DNA of 64,000 nucleotides from Henricia sp. BOLD:AAB3569 (taxonomy: Eukaryota; Echinodermata; Asteroidea; Spinulosida; Echinasteridae), in contig JBBELK010001085.1 of the NCBI GenBank assembly GCA_037783545.1, positions 124,001 through 188,000 on the forward strand, given 5' to 3'. Below, piece by piece: positions 30,601-39,660 of this stretch. Within the stretch, counting starts at the first letter, position 1. Each line of letters begins with the position of its first letter. The notes beneath the pieces were generated by a model. That model made no database searches, was not told the origin of the DNA, and saw only the letters and a program-made list of their open reading frames with translations. The translations under genes and the position numbers were made by a program.

Positions 30601-33600
30601 GGCTTGCAATTGGAGGGTCGTGGGTTCGAACCTTGAAGCGGTCGCAGGCTTTTTCATTGGTCCGGAAAACTTAGCTGTACATCGCCACCAGCGTCAGCTG
30701 GCCTAGCGGGCTCCGGCCACTCGGTCGTTAATGGGTACCTGGTGCTTGCACTGGGAAAGGAAACTGCAGACCCGAGCAGTAGTCGGTTCTATCACCGGGT
30801 TAAATGCAGGCTCAAAAGCCAAGTAGTCGGGATAAAAAGCAAAGGAGTCGCGGATACCGCACATGCCCCTTCCTTTCCAATCCTGTACGTTAATCAGAAG
30901 GTCTGGGGTTTGAATCCCAGTGGAGCCAAGTTGTTTTTCACTGCATCCAGATTTCCGAAACTCACGGACATTTGTCTACATTTGTCTCAAGTTTACCTAG
31001 AGTTTGATTGTGCTTTTATACACAACAATTGTAACCAAAACGAATACAATGTATTATATATTATTTGATTGAACATATAATTAGCATATTTGAATATTAA
31101 ATTATTCAAATTTACACAGCCCTGCACATTATTCCTTCATTATGTATGCATCTTCATGTTTATTAATGAAGGACTTACAAAGCAGTGTGGACAGTTTGCA
31201 CCTGGACATCAAACGGAAAGAGTCAAATCTTGACATGGTCTACTCAGAAAAGGAGCGATTGGATGGAAGACTCAAGCTTTTACAAGGTGGGTTATGGGCC
31301 CGATTTCACAAAGCGCTACGCTCCTTCGTAACACCAATTGCGATGGGTAAACCACCGTAACATGCGTCTTGAGTAACGTGCATCTCGAGTTACGAAGGGT
31401 CGTAGCGCTTCATGAAATCGACCCCTGGAGTGGTCAACAGGTTCAATTTGGTGGTGTTTTTGGCAATAAAGATCATATTTGCCACGAAACCCTTTTATCT
31501 TCTGTAAAAATAAAAGAAATACATGTAATTTTAATTTCTTCAAAGACCGGGAAGCAGTTTATGCAAAGTATTGCCTTGCCTAGAGCAACATGGCTAATGT
31601 ATCTGTATAGGGAGGTTTAGATGCAAACGTGAACGCAGAATGGCTTGAGCACTGGTTTGAATTTTGATCACGGCAAAAGAGTTATCTTGCCACAAAAGTC
31701 ACATTTGTGGATTTTTGTTTTTGTCTTTTTTTTATTTCCTCAAAGTAACGGCCAAATGCTCAAAGCATTTCACGTTCACATTTACATTCGCGTTTTACGT
31801 GCATCTAAACCCATATTGTACACCTGGTCCATATATAGAGGTAGTTTAATTTACTTTGTTAACTTTTATTTGAAAAAAGACACCCACAGCAGAGAGAAGA
31901 AACTTTTGGTGGAGGAAATCGTGCAGCTTAAGAAACAAACTGAAATGACAATGAGAGAGATTGCACACAAGGACGAGCAGAACTTTGATGCGCGTAAAGA
32001 GATGGATAGAGGGCGCTCTTCGCTGTCGCATGCTGAACAGCAAATCAGGATCCTTACCTCACAGGTACAACATATGTAATTGCCAAATGTTAGTTTAAAG
32101 AAATACAACAAAAATTCCATGACTATGAGAGAGAATGCGCACAAGGGCGAGCAGATCTTTGATGCGCGTAAAGAGCTGGATAGAGGGCGCTCTTCGCTGT
32201 CGCATGCTGAACAGCAAATCAGGATCCATTACTTCACAGGTACAACATATGTAATAGATGGAATAGGTCGTATTCCTGAACGTGTGAGGGCGCTGTCAAG
32301 TGGCCCGTGCCCATCGTGCGTTATGTTCGCACACAAAACGCGCTTTGCACGCACGCCTTCTATACACATGGCATTTGGGACCAAAGACAGGTGGCCACTA
32401 TAAACAGGTGGCCTCTTTATAGAGGTTGCATTAGCATTATACACATGGCAATTGGGACCAAAGGCTGGTGGCCACTATAAACAGGTGGCCTCTTTATAGA
32501 GGTTGCATTAGCATTATACACATGGCAATTGGGACCAAAGGCAGGTGGCCACTATAAACAGGTGGCCTCTTTATAGAGGTTGCATCAGCATTATACACAT
32601 GGCAATTGGGACCAATTAAGACAGGTGGCCACTATAAACAGGTTGTATCTCATTTCCCTTTTTGTAGGTGGACCAGAAATCGGATGAATTGCGACACACC
32701 CAACTAGCATTAGAAGACAAGCGAGCAGAGTTCCTGAAGGTTCAAACACAACTCCAAGATCTTGAGGATCGATATTACTCCAGTACAGCTTCTATACAGG
32801 ATAAAGCTGTGCAGGAATTTAGGGTAAGTTGAATTGATTATTAGGGAGTTTTAGGTGCCGTCCAAAGTTGTCAACATCTTCACGATACGTAGGAAGGGAG
32901 GAGGGGGGTCGAGGGCTGCATGGGACTTTACATGCACTGTAAAATGTTGCTATTCCATTGTAGTGACAATTTTGTTTTGACAAGTAGTATTTCAGGGGGA
33001 GGGAGGGGGTCTTGGCAAATACTACGCTCTGTAGAACTGTGAAAATGCATGTAACATACCTGCCAACTAGTCCGATTTTATCGTATTTGTTCTTATTCTT
33101 AAGTGTTAAAAATCGGAAGAGTTGGAAACGGTCGACTTGACCTGACTCCCCGCGCGCGCCGCATGTGTTGTTTACATGAAAACGGATGCAGTACTAGGTC
33201 AACTTGACCGTTGTACCAACTCGACCGTTGAAAGTTTCACTACAGTCCGATTTTTAAGCATAGTCTTACAGAGTACATAATGTGATACCGTAATTTTATG
33301 ACTTTACAGAATGAAATACGCATCACGCAGCACAAAATGAAGGAAACAGAGTTGAATGCGCAGCAAGATCGCTACCTGAAAAATAAGGTAAGTAGGAATT
33401 AGAGCTTCATTTAGCTCAGACTGTACAAATGACCATTAAGACCTGTATACAGGATTTGTAGTGTACGGAAATTGTAATCAACCATTTGACCAGAAAAACC
33501 TTACTCAAATGGAAGATAGAAGTAGATCCAACTGTCCAATGCAATGATTCCGCCCAAAATATATTTTGGGTTTTTATAAGAAAATAATAATTGAAAATTG

Positions 33601-36600
33601 TATATAAATGTTTGTGCGCACACATTTTTTTAAAGGGTGCCCTTATGTAAAAGAAACTAGGCCCCTGACTATCATGGTGTTATGTCTGTACAATATAACC
33701 ACAGAACCAGCCTAAATAGCAGTGGCGGATCAAGCCTCATTAAAATACAGGAATACAATATGGATTTCAGGGGGCTATATCCCCGCTTTTCTTTTGTATT
33801 CTTGTATTTTAATGAGGCTGGATCTGCTACTGAAATAGGACAATGACTTCACACAACTTCTTGAAAGCATGGACTCAGTTTGTCATTGTTTTCTCAGAAT
33901 GTGGATGAGGTGCTGAGCTGACTTATACACTGGTTGGTTTTTAATTATCATACACATCCTCAATCACATGTGGATATAATGCCATTTTAACAGATTTCTA
34001 ATCATGTAATCTGTCTTTTTATGTTGCCAGATGTCGGATGATATTGCCAACTTGGTGAAGGAGAATGCGTCATTGGGAACTCAGGTTATGGAACTTCACA
34101 AACAGCTCGACAGGGTAAAACATTGATTCTTAATATGCTTTGTCAATAGACCGTATTGAATAGCAGCCATCTTGTAGGGCAGTTTCTTTGTTCCTTGAAG
34201 GCATGCATGGAAACACATTTTGTGCTTACATTGTTGACCAATTTAAATGACAAAAGCTCTTCGATACGGTCTATACTAGGTCAGTTTTGTAATGAGTCCA
34301 AATTCATAGCTGTTTCTTGTGACCAGCGAATCGCATGAGAATGTTTCCAACTTTGACTTTTAGGAAGAAGTGACAGAATTTGATCTAAGATGCAAAAACT
34401 GGTACCTATTAACTGCGATTTCACAGGACACTCAAACCCAATTGCCTCATCAACCCAATCGTTATTGGCGTTGAAACTGACTTGGGCGCAGGCGAGACCG
34501 TGTGCCAGACTAAACGTGTTTACAAACAGCTAGGCATTCATCGTCTGATAAAGACCGGTCACGTGACGTGCTCTTGGCCAATCAGGGATGTGTAAACTGT
34601 CTAAAGTGTTTACAAACAGCTAGGCCTTCATCGTCTGATAAAGACTGGTCACGTGATGTGCTCTTGGCCAATAGGGATGTGTAAACTGTCTAAAGTGTTT
34701 ACAAACAGCTAGGCATTCATCGTCTGATAAAGACCGGTCACGTAACGTGCTCTTGGCCAATAGTGGGGTGTTATGGCCGAGCGGTCTAGTGTGTCGAACT
34801 TAAGTTCCTGTGCTAGTACTAGAATGTAGGTTCGATTCCGGGCCGCGACAGGTTGTGGCACCTGTGCCCTTGAGCAAGGCACTCAACCACACTTGCTCCC
34901 ATTCCTGTAATTGGCAGTCTCTCCGCTGTTGGATGTGGTAAATAAATAAATAAATAAATAAATAAATAGGGCCAGGATGTGTAAACTATATTTATGAGTT
35001 TTACGTAATTGTTTTCAGGAAAGAGCTTTAAGAGAAAACCGAGACACGCGGCATGTGTCTAACATCACTGAGCTGGTAACAGTCCGAGACAAAGAGAAAC
35101 AGTTGAGATATGACTTGGATAAAGCCCTGGATGAGTTGAAACATGAACGAGATCGGGTACAACACCTGCTTAATCAGGTCAGTCCACATCCAAATACAAA
35201 GATTGGTTTCATTTACACTACTCGCAATAAGGGATATTGGTATGTTGTCGATTTTGGATTTATTTTATTTTGTTTTGATTTAGCAAAATTTGCCCCAGGT
35301 CAATCCACAGAACTCCATTGAAAGCTAGAACCAGAACAGAGCTGCGATGCGCTTAACCACACCTTCTCATTAGCATAGTTTTGGGCGCCTCATTTGCACG
35401 GTGTTGGGCACTTTCCCATTGAATTACACGTAAAACCTCGTTCAGGCCATTATCAGCGTCTAAGTCCCTAGCTGGTTTTAAACATACTGTTTAAAACCGT
35501 TCAAACCCACTTTTATTCCGTAATAAATAATATAACTCGTTTTCAAAATGGTTAGTTTGTGTTTCCCGTATTTTAAAACACAGTTGGCCAAGCAGGAGCA
35601 GGAGCAGACTACGAGCAGTTTGAGTCAGAACACACTACGCAGCAAGTTAGCCGAGGTTGACGGCAGATTGGCAGGATTAGAGCGTGAAAACACGCAGCTA
35701 CGTCGAGATAAAATGCTGCTGGTTGATCATGTTTCAGAGCTTCAGAAACAGGTTAGAGTTTGGGTACAAGTTTCCGTGTAGTGTGTGATGTTGGTAGCGT
35801 ACTATGACAGATTGGCAGGATTAGAGCATGAAAACACACAGCTACGTCGAGATAAAATGCTCCTGGTTGATCACGTTTCAGAGCTTCAGAAACAGGTTAG
35901 AGTTTGGGTACAAGTTTCCGTGTAGTGTGTGATGTTGGTAGCGTACTATGACCGATTGACAGGATTAGAGCATGAAAATACACAGCTACGTCGAGATAAA
36001 ATGCTCCTGGTTGATCACGTTTCAGAGCTTCAGAAACAGGTTAGAGTTTGGGTACAAGTTTCCGTGTAGTGTGTGATGTTGGTAGCGTACTATGACAGAT
36101 TAGCAGGATTAGAGCATGAAAACACACAGCTACGTCGAGATAAAATGCTGCTGGTTGATCACGTTTCAGAGCTTCAGAAACAGGTTAGAGTTTGGGTACA
36201 AGTTTCCGTGTAGTGTGTGATGTTGGTAGCGTACTATGACAGATTGGCAGGATTAGAGCATGAAAACACGCAGCTACGTCGAGATAAAATGCTCCTGGTT
36301 GATCATGTTTCAGAGCTTCAGAAACAGGTTAGAGTTTGGGTACAAGTTTCCGTGTAGTGTGTGATCTTGGTAGCGTACTATGACAGATTGGCAGGATTAG
36401 AGCATGAAAACACACAGCTACGTCGAGATAAAATGCTGCTGGTTGATCACGTTTCAGAGCTTCAGAAACAGGTTAGAGTTTGGGTACAAGTTTCCGTGTA
36501 GTGTGTGATGTTGGTAGCGTACTATGACAGATTGGCAGGATTAGAGCTTGAAAACACGCAGCTACGTCGAGATAAAATGCTCCTGGTTGATCACGTTTCA

Positions 36601-37825
36601 GAGCTTCAGAAACAGGTTAGAGTGTGGTTACAAGTTTCCGTCTAACGCGTGAACTAAAAAGCATATTGCGTTGGACATCTACAGACTGCTTTTCATGACG
36701 TACGACATCCGAAAAACTCTGGGTGTCGATAGCCATGCATGCAAGTAAAAACAACAGTCCGCGTGTTAATTACACTTTATTTTGTTGCCCTTACCAGACG
36801 TAACTTAGTTCGCATGATTTTGTTTGAATATGACACATGAGAACCTTCCGATATGTTCAGATATTTAGCATGTGCCCAACTTGTAAAAGCGCGTGTTTTT
36901 ACCAGATTAAAAATATGGCATGAAGAAAGAAATGTTATTCAGCAGAATGATGGTGGCATAACGACTAAAAGCAAGGCGAAGCGACAGAGGTAAGTGCACC
37001 TAATACGCTTTTGGTTTTATTACTCATTTTGCAAGTTGGCACTTGGGCCACGTAGTTCATAATCGTGAAATGACACACGGAAAATAGTGGAAGGCATGAC
37101 GTTACTGGATAACTATTGTCATTGCGCACTTCCAGGTTTGATAACGAGGCTCTTCGTGTTATGCAACTGAAGTGAACGCACAATCACTCCTAAATGTCAT
37201 GCAGAACGTACACCCTCAGTCACTGTACAATACTGTACTTGTAGCGCGGGTACTGCCGACTTGACACAATAAGCCTCGGTTTCAATGTGGAAGTGCGCAG
37301 ACCGGGCTAATGTTTATTTTTTTAATTAATTTATTTATTCATTCATTCATCACATCCAACAGCGGAAGGACTGCCAATTACTGGAATGGGATCAATTAAC
37401 ATAGATATTCGAATAACTATCAACTTTTAAGTTGAATTAGAAATGGCCAGAGACACCGGGGAATCCCTCCCCTTGCTCTTCACGAAAGACTGCTCTGGGA
37501 TCTTTAAAGTGCGTTACTGAAACCTAACACACTGGACCAACGGCTTTACATCCCTTCCGAAGGACGGAACAAGTGTGATTAAGTGCCTTGCTCAAGAGAA
37601 CAAGTGCCACAACCCGTCACGGCCGGGAATCGAACCCACATTCTAATGTGAAATTCGTCTATAGTTCCTGTTTCAAATCTGTTTAATTTCTAGGTTAGCG
37701 AGAAAGACCACGAGCTTATGCGCCTACAAAGCCACTTGCAGACTATGGACAACACGTTGACCGAAAGTATGAAGAATCTATCACGGAGCAGGACGATGCG
37801 GTCTGCCACGCCAGAGTACCCCTGA
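27619..37825 (+). CDS. Conserved coiled-coil protein, 12 coding exons, one U12-type intron (family not recognised)
   Basis: Exons: 27619-27673, 28838-28931, 29252-29356, 30017-30095, 31172-31286, 31880-32064, 32668-32823, 33310-33387, 34031-34114, 35019-35177, 35584-35751 and 37694-37825. Phases close to 469 residues. A Ser/Arg-rich head (SSTLKRTSSLGSLNRS) of about 60 residues precedes an almost continuous coiled coil starting at NLQQQIYFLELEANFLRDQ, with heptad-like L/K/E/Q composition to about residue 450 and a short basic tail ending RSATPEYP. The style resembles ciliary or centrosomal coiled-coil proteins, but I cannot name the family. Intron 3 is AT-AC; all others are GT-AG. Several acceptors are pyrimidine-poor (before exons 5 and 6), so those two boundaries rest mainly on phase. 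Upstream in-frame ATG at 27421 is possible; 27619 gives the more typical start. Exons 6 and 11 have partial tandem duplicates downstream. Confidence 0.88.
28180..28320. repeat. Purine-rich (GGGGAAGAGG)n low-complexity tract
   Basis: Continuous G/A sequence on the + strand in intron 1 of the coiled-coil gene. The complementary Pro/Phe-rich frames are artefacts of this composition. Confidence 0.8.
29018..29202 (+). repeat. tRNA-derived SINE family A, 5'-truncated, plus orientation
   Basis: TTTAAAGATCCCAGGGCATT through GAATACCAGAAAGAAATAAT, ending in an (AAT)n tail. It matches the body of the 376-723 copy in the opposite orientation, without the tRNA head. Confidence 0.75.
29357..30016 (+). other. 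U12-type AT-AC intron (intron 3 of the coiled-coil gene)
   Basis: The intron begins ATATCCTTTT at 29357, an exact match to the U12 5' splice-site consensus. It ends GTTTAC at 30016, and TCCTTGAC (30001-30008), an excellent U12 branch-site match, lies 9-10 bases before the exon. Joining 29356 to 30017 makes CT+T = Leu and restores FLELEANFLRDQARKA. No GT-AG alternative keeps the frame. The intron is filled by a 28-bp satellite. Confidence 0.9.
29379..29878. repeat. 28-bp satellite array inside the U12 intron
   Basis: About 18-20 copies of GACTTGACTTGAGACTCGAA followed by CCTCAAAT, with some units shortened by one GACTT (23 bases). The array ends about 120 bases before the U12 branch site. Confidence 0.92.
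30548..30932 (+). repeat. tRNA-like sequence interrupted by a tRNA-derived SINE (family E)
   Basis: GGCTTCAGAGCTCAATTGATGGAGCG (about 30546-30572) is the 5' half, and CAGAAGGTCTGGGGTTTGAA..GGAGCC (30895-30934) the 3' half, of the tRNA-like family seen at 9280-9351. Between them sits a different SINE whose own head reads GTGGTGCAACGGTAGAGCG and GGGTTCGAACC (B box), with body GTCCGGAAAACTTAGCTGTA and CTGGTGCTTGCACTGGG. The body recurs at 54596-54850. The insertion point is the anticodon-arm region. Confidence 0.7.
31283..31430. repeat. MITE with GATTTCACAAAGCGCTACG ends
   Basis: The left end GCCCGATTTCACAAAGCGCT starts just after the donor of exon 5; the right end AGCGCTTCATGAAATCGACC is followed by CCTGG. 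The inner CTTCGTAAC / GTTACGAAG stem agrees. Confidence 0.65.
32118..32252 (+). pseudogene. Partial tandem duplicate of coiled-coil gene exon 6 with its 5' splice site
   Basis: ATGACTATGAGAGAGAATGC onward repeats 31955-32075 with a few changes (I to N, D to G, N to I, M to L) and ends CATTACTTCACAG|gtacaacat, like the parent exon's CTTACCTCACAG|gtacaacat. An extra base near 32229 shifts the frame before the donor, and there is no acceptor of matching phase, so it is probably not spliced in. Confidence 0.75.
32363..32650. repeat. Minisatellite, about 78-bp unit, 3.7 copies
   Basis: ACACATGGCAATTGGGACCA recurs at about 78-base spacing with GGTGGCCACTATAAACAGGT and CTCTTTATAGAGGTTGCAT in each unit. 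It occupies intron 6 of the coiled-coil gene, right up to exon 7. Confidence 0.85.
32864..33055. repeat. MITE family B copy
   Basis: Left GTCCAAAGTTGTCAACATCT; right CTGTAGAACTGTGAAAATGC. The family landmarks TCGAGGGCTGC and AGTATTTCAGGGGGAGG lie between them. Confidence 0.65.
34517..34765. repeat. Tandem repeat, about 90-bp unit, 2.8 copies
   Basis: GTTTACAAACAGCTAGGCAT recurs at 34519, about 34609 and about 34698, with ATCGTCTGATAAAGACCGGT and CACGTGACGTGCTCTTGGCC in each unit. The unit is related to the MITE at 15097-15305. Confidence 0.8.
34768..34970 (+). repeat. tRNA-derived SINE with (AAAT)n tail
   Basis: The head GTTATGGCCGAGCGGTCTAG (A box) and GTAGGTTCGATTCCGGG (B box) are tRNA-like. 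The body CCTTGAGCAAGGCACTCAAC and GGCAGTCTCTCCGCTGTTGG is followed by about eight AAAT units. Its 3' body recurs at 53998-54090 and its head at 37600-37655. Confidence 0.8.
35664..36645. repeat. 144-bp tandem array, about 6.8 copies, made from the end of exon 11 plus its 5' splice site
   Basis: CAG|gttagagtttgg recurs at 35752, 35896, 36040, 36184, 36328, 36472 and 36616, exactly 144 bases apart. Each unit holds the last 88 bases of exon 11 (AGATTGGCAGGATTAGAGC to GAGCTTCAGAAACAG) plus 56 bases of intron. Only the first copy has the real exon upstream. In the others the acceptor-like CTATGACAG would put the unit out of frame, and read-through past any donor stops after VRVWVQVSV. Confidence 0.95.
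37436..37655 (-). repeat. tRNA-derived SINE family A/hybrid, minus orientation
   Basis: AGAAATGGCCAGAGACACCG to CCACATTCTA. It matches the body of 376-723, with a head resembling 34768-34870 (GGGTTCGATTCCCGGCC on the - strand). Confidence 0.65.
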
Positions 37826-37842
37826 GAGATCTCAAATCAATC

Positions 37843-37848
37843 AATAAA
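37843..37848 (+). other. Polyadenylation signal AATAAA of the coiled-coil gene
   Basis: Only 18 bases after the stop codon (TGA 37823-37825), implying a 3' UTR of roughly 35-50 bases. Confidence 0.6.
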
Positions 37849-37856
37849 TGCGCCAC

Positions 37857-38275
37857 CAAGTGTTTGACGCTCTTGCCCACGGACACAAACACGTTAGCAC
37901 AAGTGGGGCTCAAACCCATAACCCTCCGATTGTTAGTGTACCCACTTTTTTGTTTTGTTTAGGGAGCACGTGTGGTCTAGTGGGTATACAGCCGTGCTCG
38001 TGATCGAAGGTTTATGGGTTCGAGCCCCACTTGTGCCAATGTGTTTGTGTCCGTAAGCAAGACACTTAATCTCAATTGCCTCGTCAACCGCAAGCAATAT
38101 ATGGGGAATGCCACAATCTAACTGCTGATAGGGTTGTGTCCTGTTGCCACCTAGTTGAAGTGAAATGGTTCTGGTGATTTCCTGATGGCACCGGTAATAA
38201 TGGCAACAGTGCCAGGAGCACCCCCATGCGCCGGACATGTGCGCTATATAAGTATCCACCATTATTATTATTTTT
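37857..38275. repeat. Two family-C SINE heads in head-to-head arrangement
   Basis: 37857-37930 is a minus-oriented head fragment (TTATGGGTTTGAGCCCCACT on the - strand). 37962-38275 is a near full-length plus copy, with A box GTGTGGTCTAGTGGGTATAC, B box GGGTTCGAGCCCC and tail ACCATTATTATTATTTTT. The family also occurs at 12285-12580. Confidence 0.7.
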
Positions 38276-39660
38276 GTTGTTTAAAAAAACAAATGCAGCT
38301 TGTTAACGTAAATGCTGTAAGTGTGCTTTACATTATAAATGACTCAGGTTAATCAAGTTTTAATTGCTTTAATTAATTTTTGAACTTTTTTTTAAATAAC
38401 CTTGACGGAGCAACAGAATCATATGAATCCTATTCTGATGAATGTGTGCCTTTTATGACGTTTGCTGTGCTACAATGCGTGCTCACAGATACTTTTTAGA
38501 GAAAAACATTTTGTATTTCTTTTCATTTCATAATCAGCTACTTTTAGTTTCTCATGGTCGGCCATGACGGGAAGTAATCATGTAGGCACTTTGTGGATCT
38601 ATTGTGACATCATTTAAATATAAAAACTTTCCCCCCGTCATGGCCGCCGGTGCAAAGGGTCTATTGCTGTGTTCCAACTGTCGATCAAGAGGCTATCATT
38701 TATAAAAATTTGCCAAAGAACTTGTTACATGCTGTACACGTAAATGAGGCTTTCTGTGCTTAGTTGCAATTTGCTCAAATGATGTTTGTATAGCGTGTCA
38801 GGAGTACCCTGCAGAAATGCCAAATGTGCTAATATTCTGCGTAGGTTTATGCAAAAATGGAAGCTATAGATTCTAGCAAAAGTTTGATTTCTTTATTTCA
38901 GTCGGCATAATTCATGTTTGCAATAAGGTGCTTAGATACAAATCTTACAAAATATTTTGATGAAATTGTTATAGTTTCTTAATTTTTGTAAAATTTGAGA
39001 AACAAACTGCTTGATATCAATAAAAACAACTTTTCTGAATCACGGAAGCACTTTTTAAATTCAATAATTTTTAATATTTTGCCACACCTCATGTATTAAC
39101 TTTTCAGTTATCGGTGTGTATAAGCCTCGGGAGGATGAGAAAAGTTGGCCTTAGAATGTATCTTGAAGAGGGCACGAGGCAATTAGGCCTGGATTTACGT
39201 CAAGGTATGTACATGTACTATCAACATTAGGCCTCCAGTATTGAGCTTTCGATTGGACGACAGAGAGAGACCGCAACCGTCATTACACAAAATATCCCGT
39301 GCTACTTAAACCCATTTCGACACAATGGCAAAACACCCCAAGGCACGTTTGGAAGAGAACAAACAGACAAGTTCTTCGCGTGACTTGGTGTATTTCACGT
39401 CGCTGTGAAATTAGAGACATGATGATATTTGAATTCCCAACCGGTATGCAGCCTTGGAAACCATTATGTCTTGAATTATTCATAAAAATGACTCCTTCGG
39501 CAGCAACCGGGCTTATGTTTAGTCTTGGACAATAGTCATTAGCTCAGGCGGCTTACACGACATAAAATATTGCTATAATTATGTACTTATTTTTGTTGTC
39601 AGGTTGTAGGTGGTCCAATAATTGTTTCTCAAGGTTGTACATGTCATGTGCTTGTCACTT
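38276..39660. other. Intergenic between coiled-coil gene and ECHDC3, one weak exon-like segment
   Basis: Mostly AT-rich. 39108-39204 has an acceptor (ACTTTTCAG), an open frame and a donor (CAAG|gtatgt), but no homologous partner exon was found. The tail of this stretch probably contains the ECHDC3 3' UTR (reading leftward from 39661). Confidence 0.3.

Noticed and set aside
35803-36615. Cassette exons in the 144-bp array
   Set aside because: The only acceptor-like site in each unit (CTATGACAG) would shift the frame and hit a stop at once, and read-through of any donor stops after nine residues.
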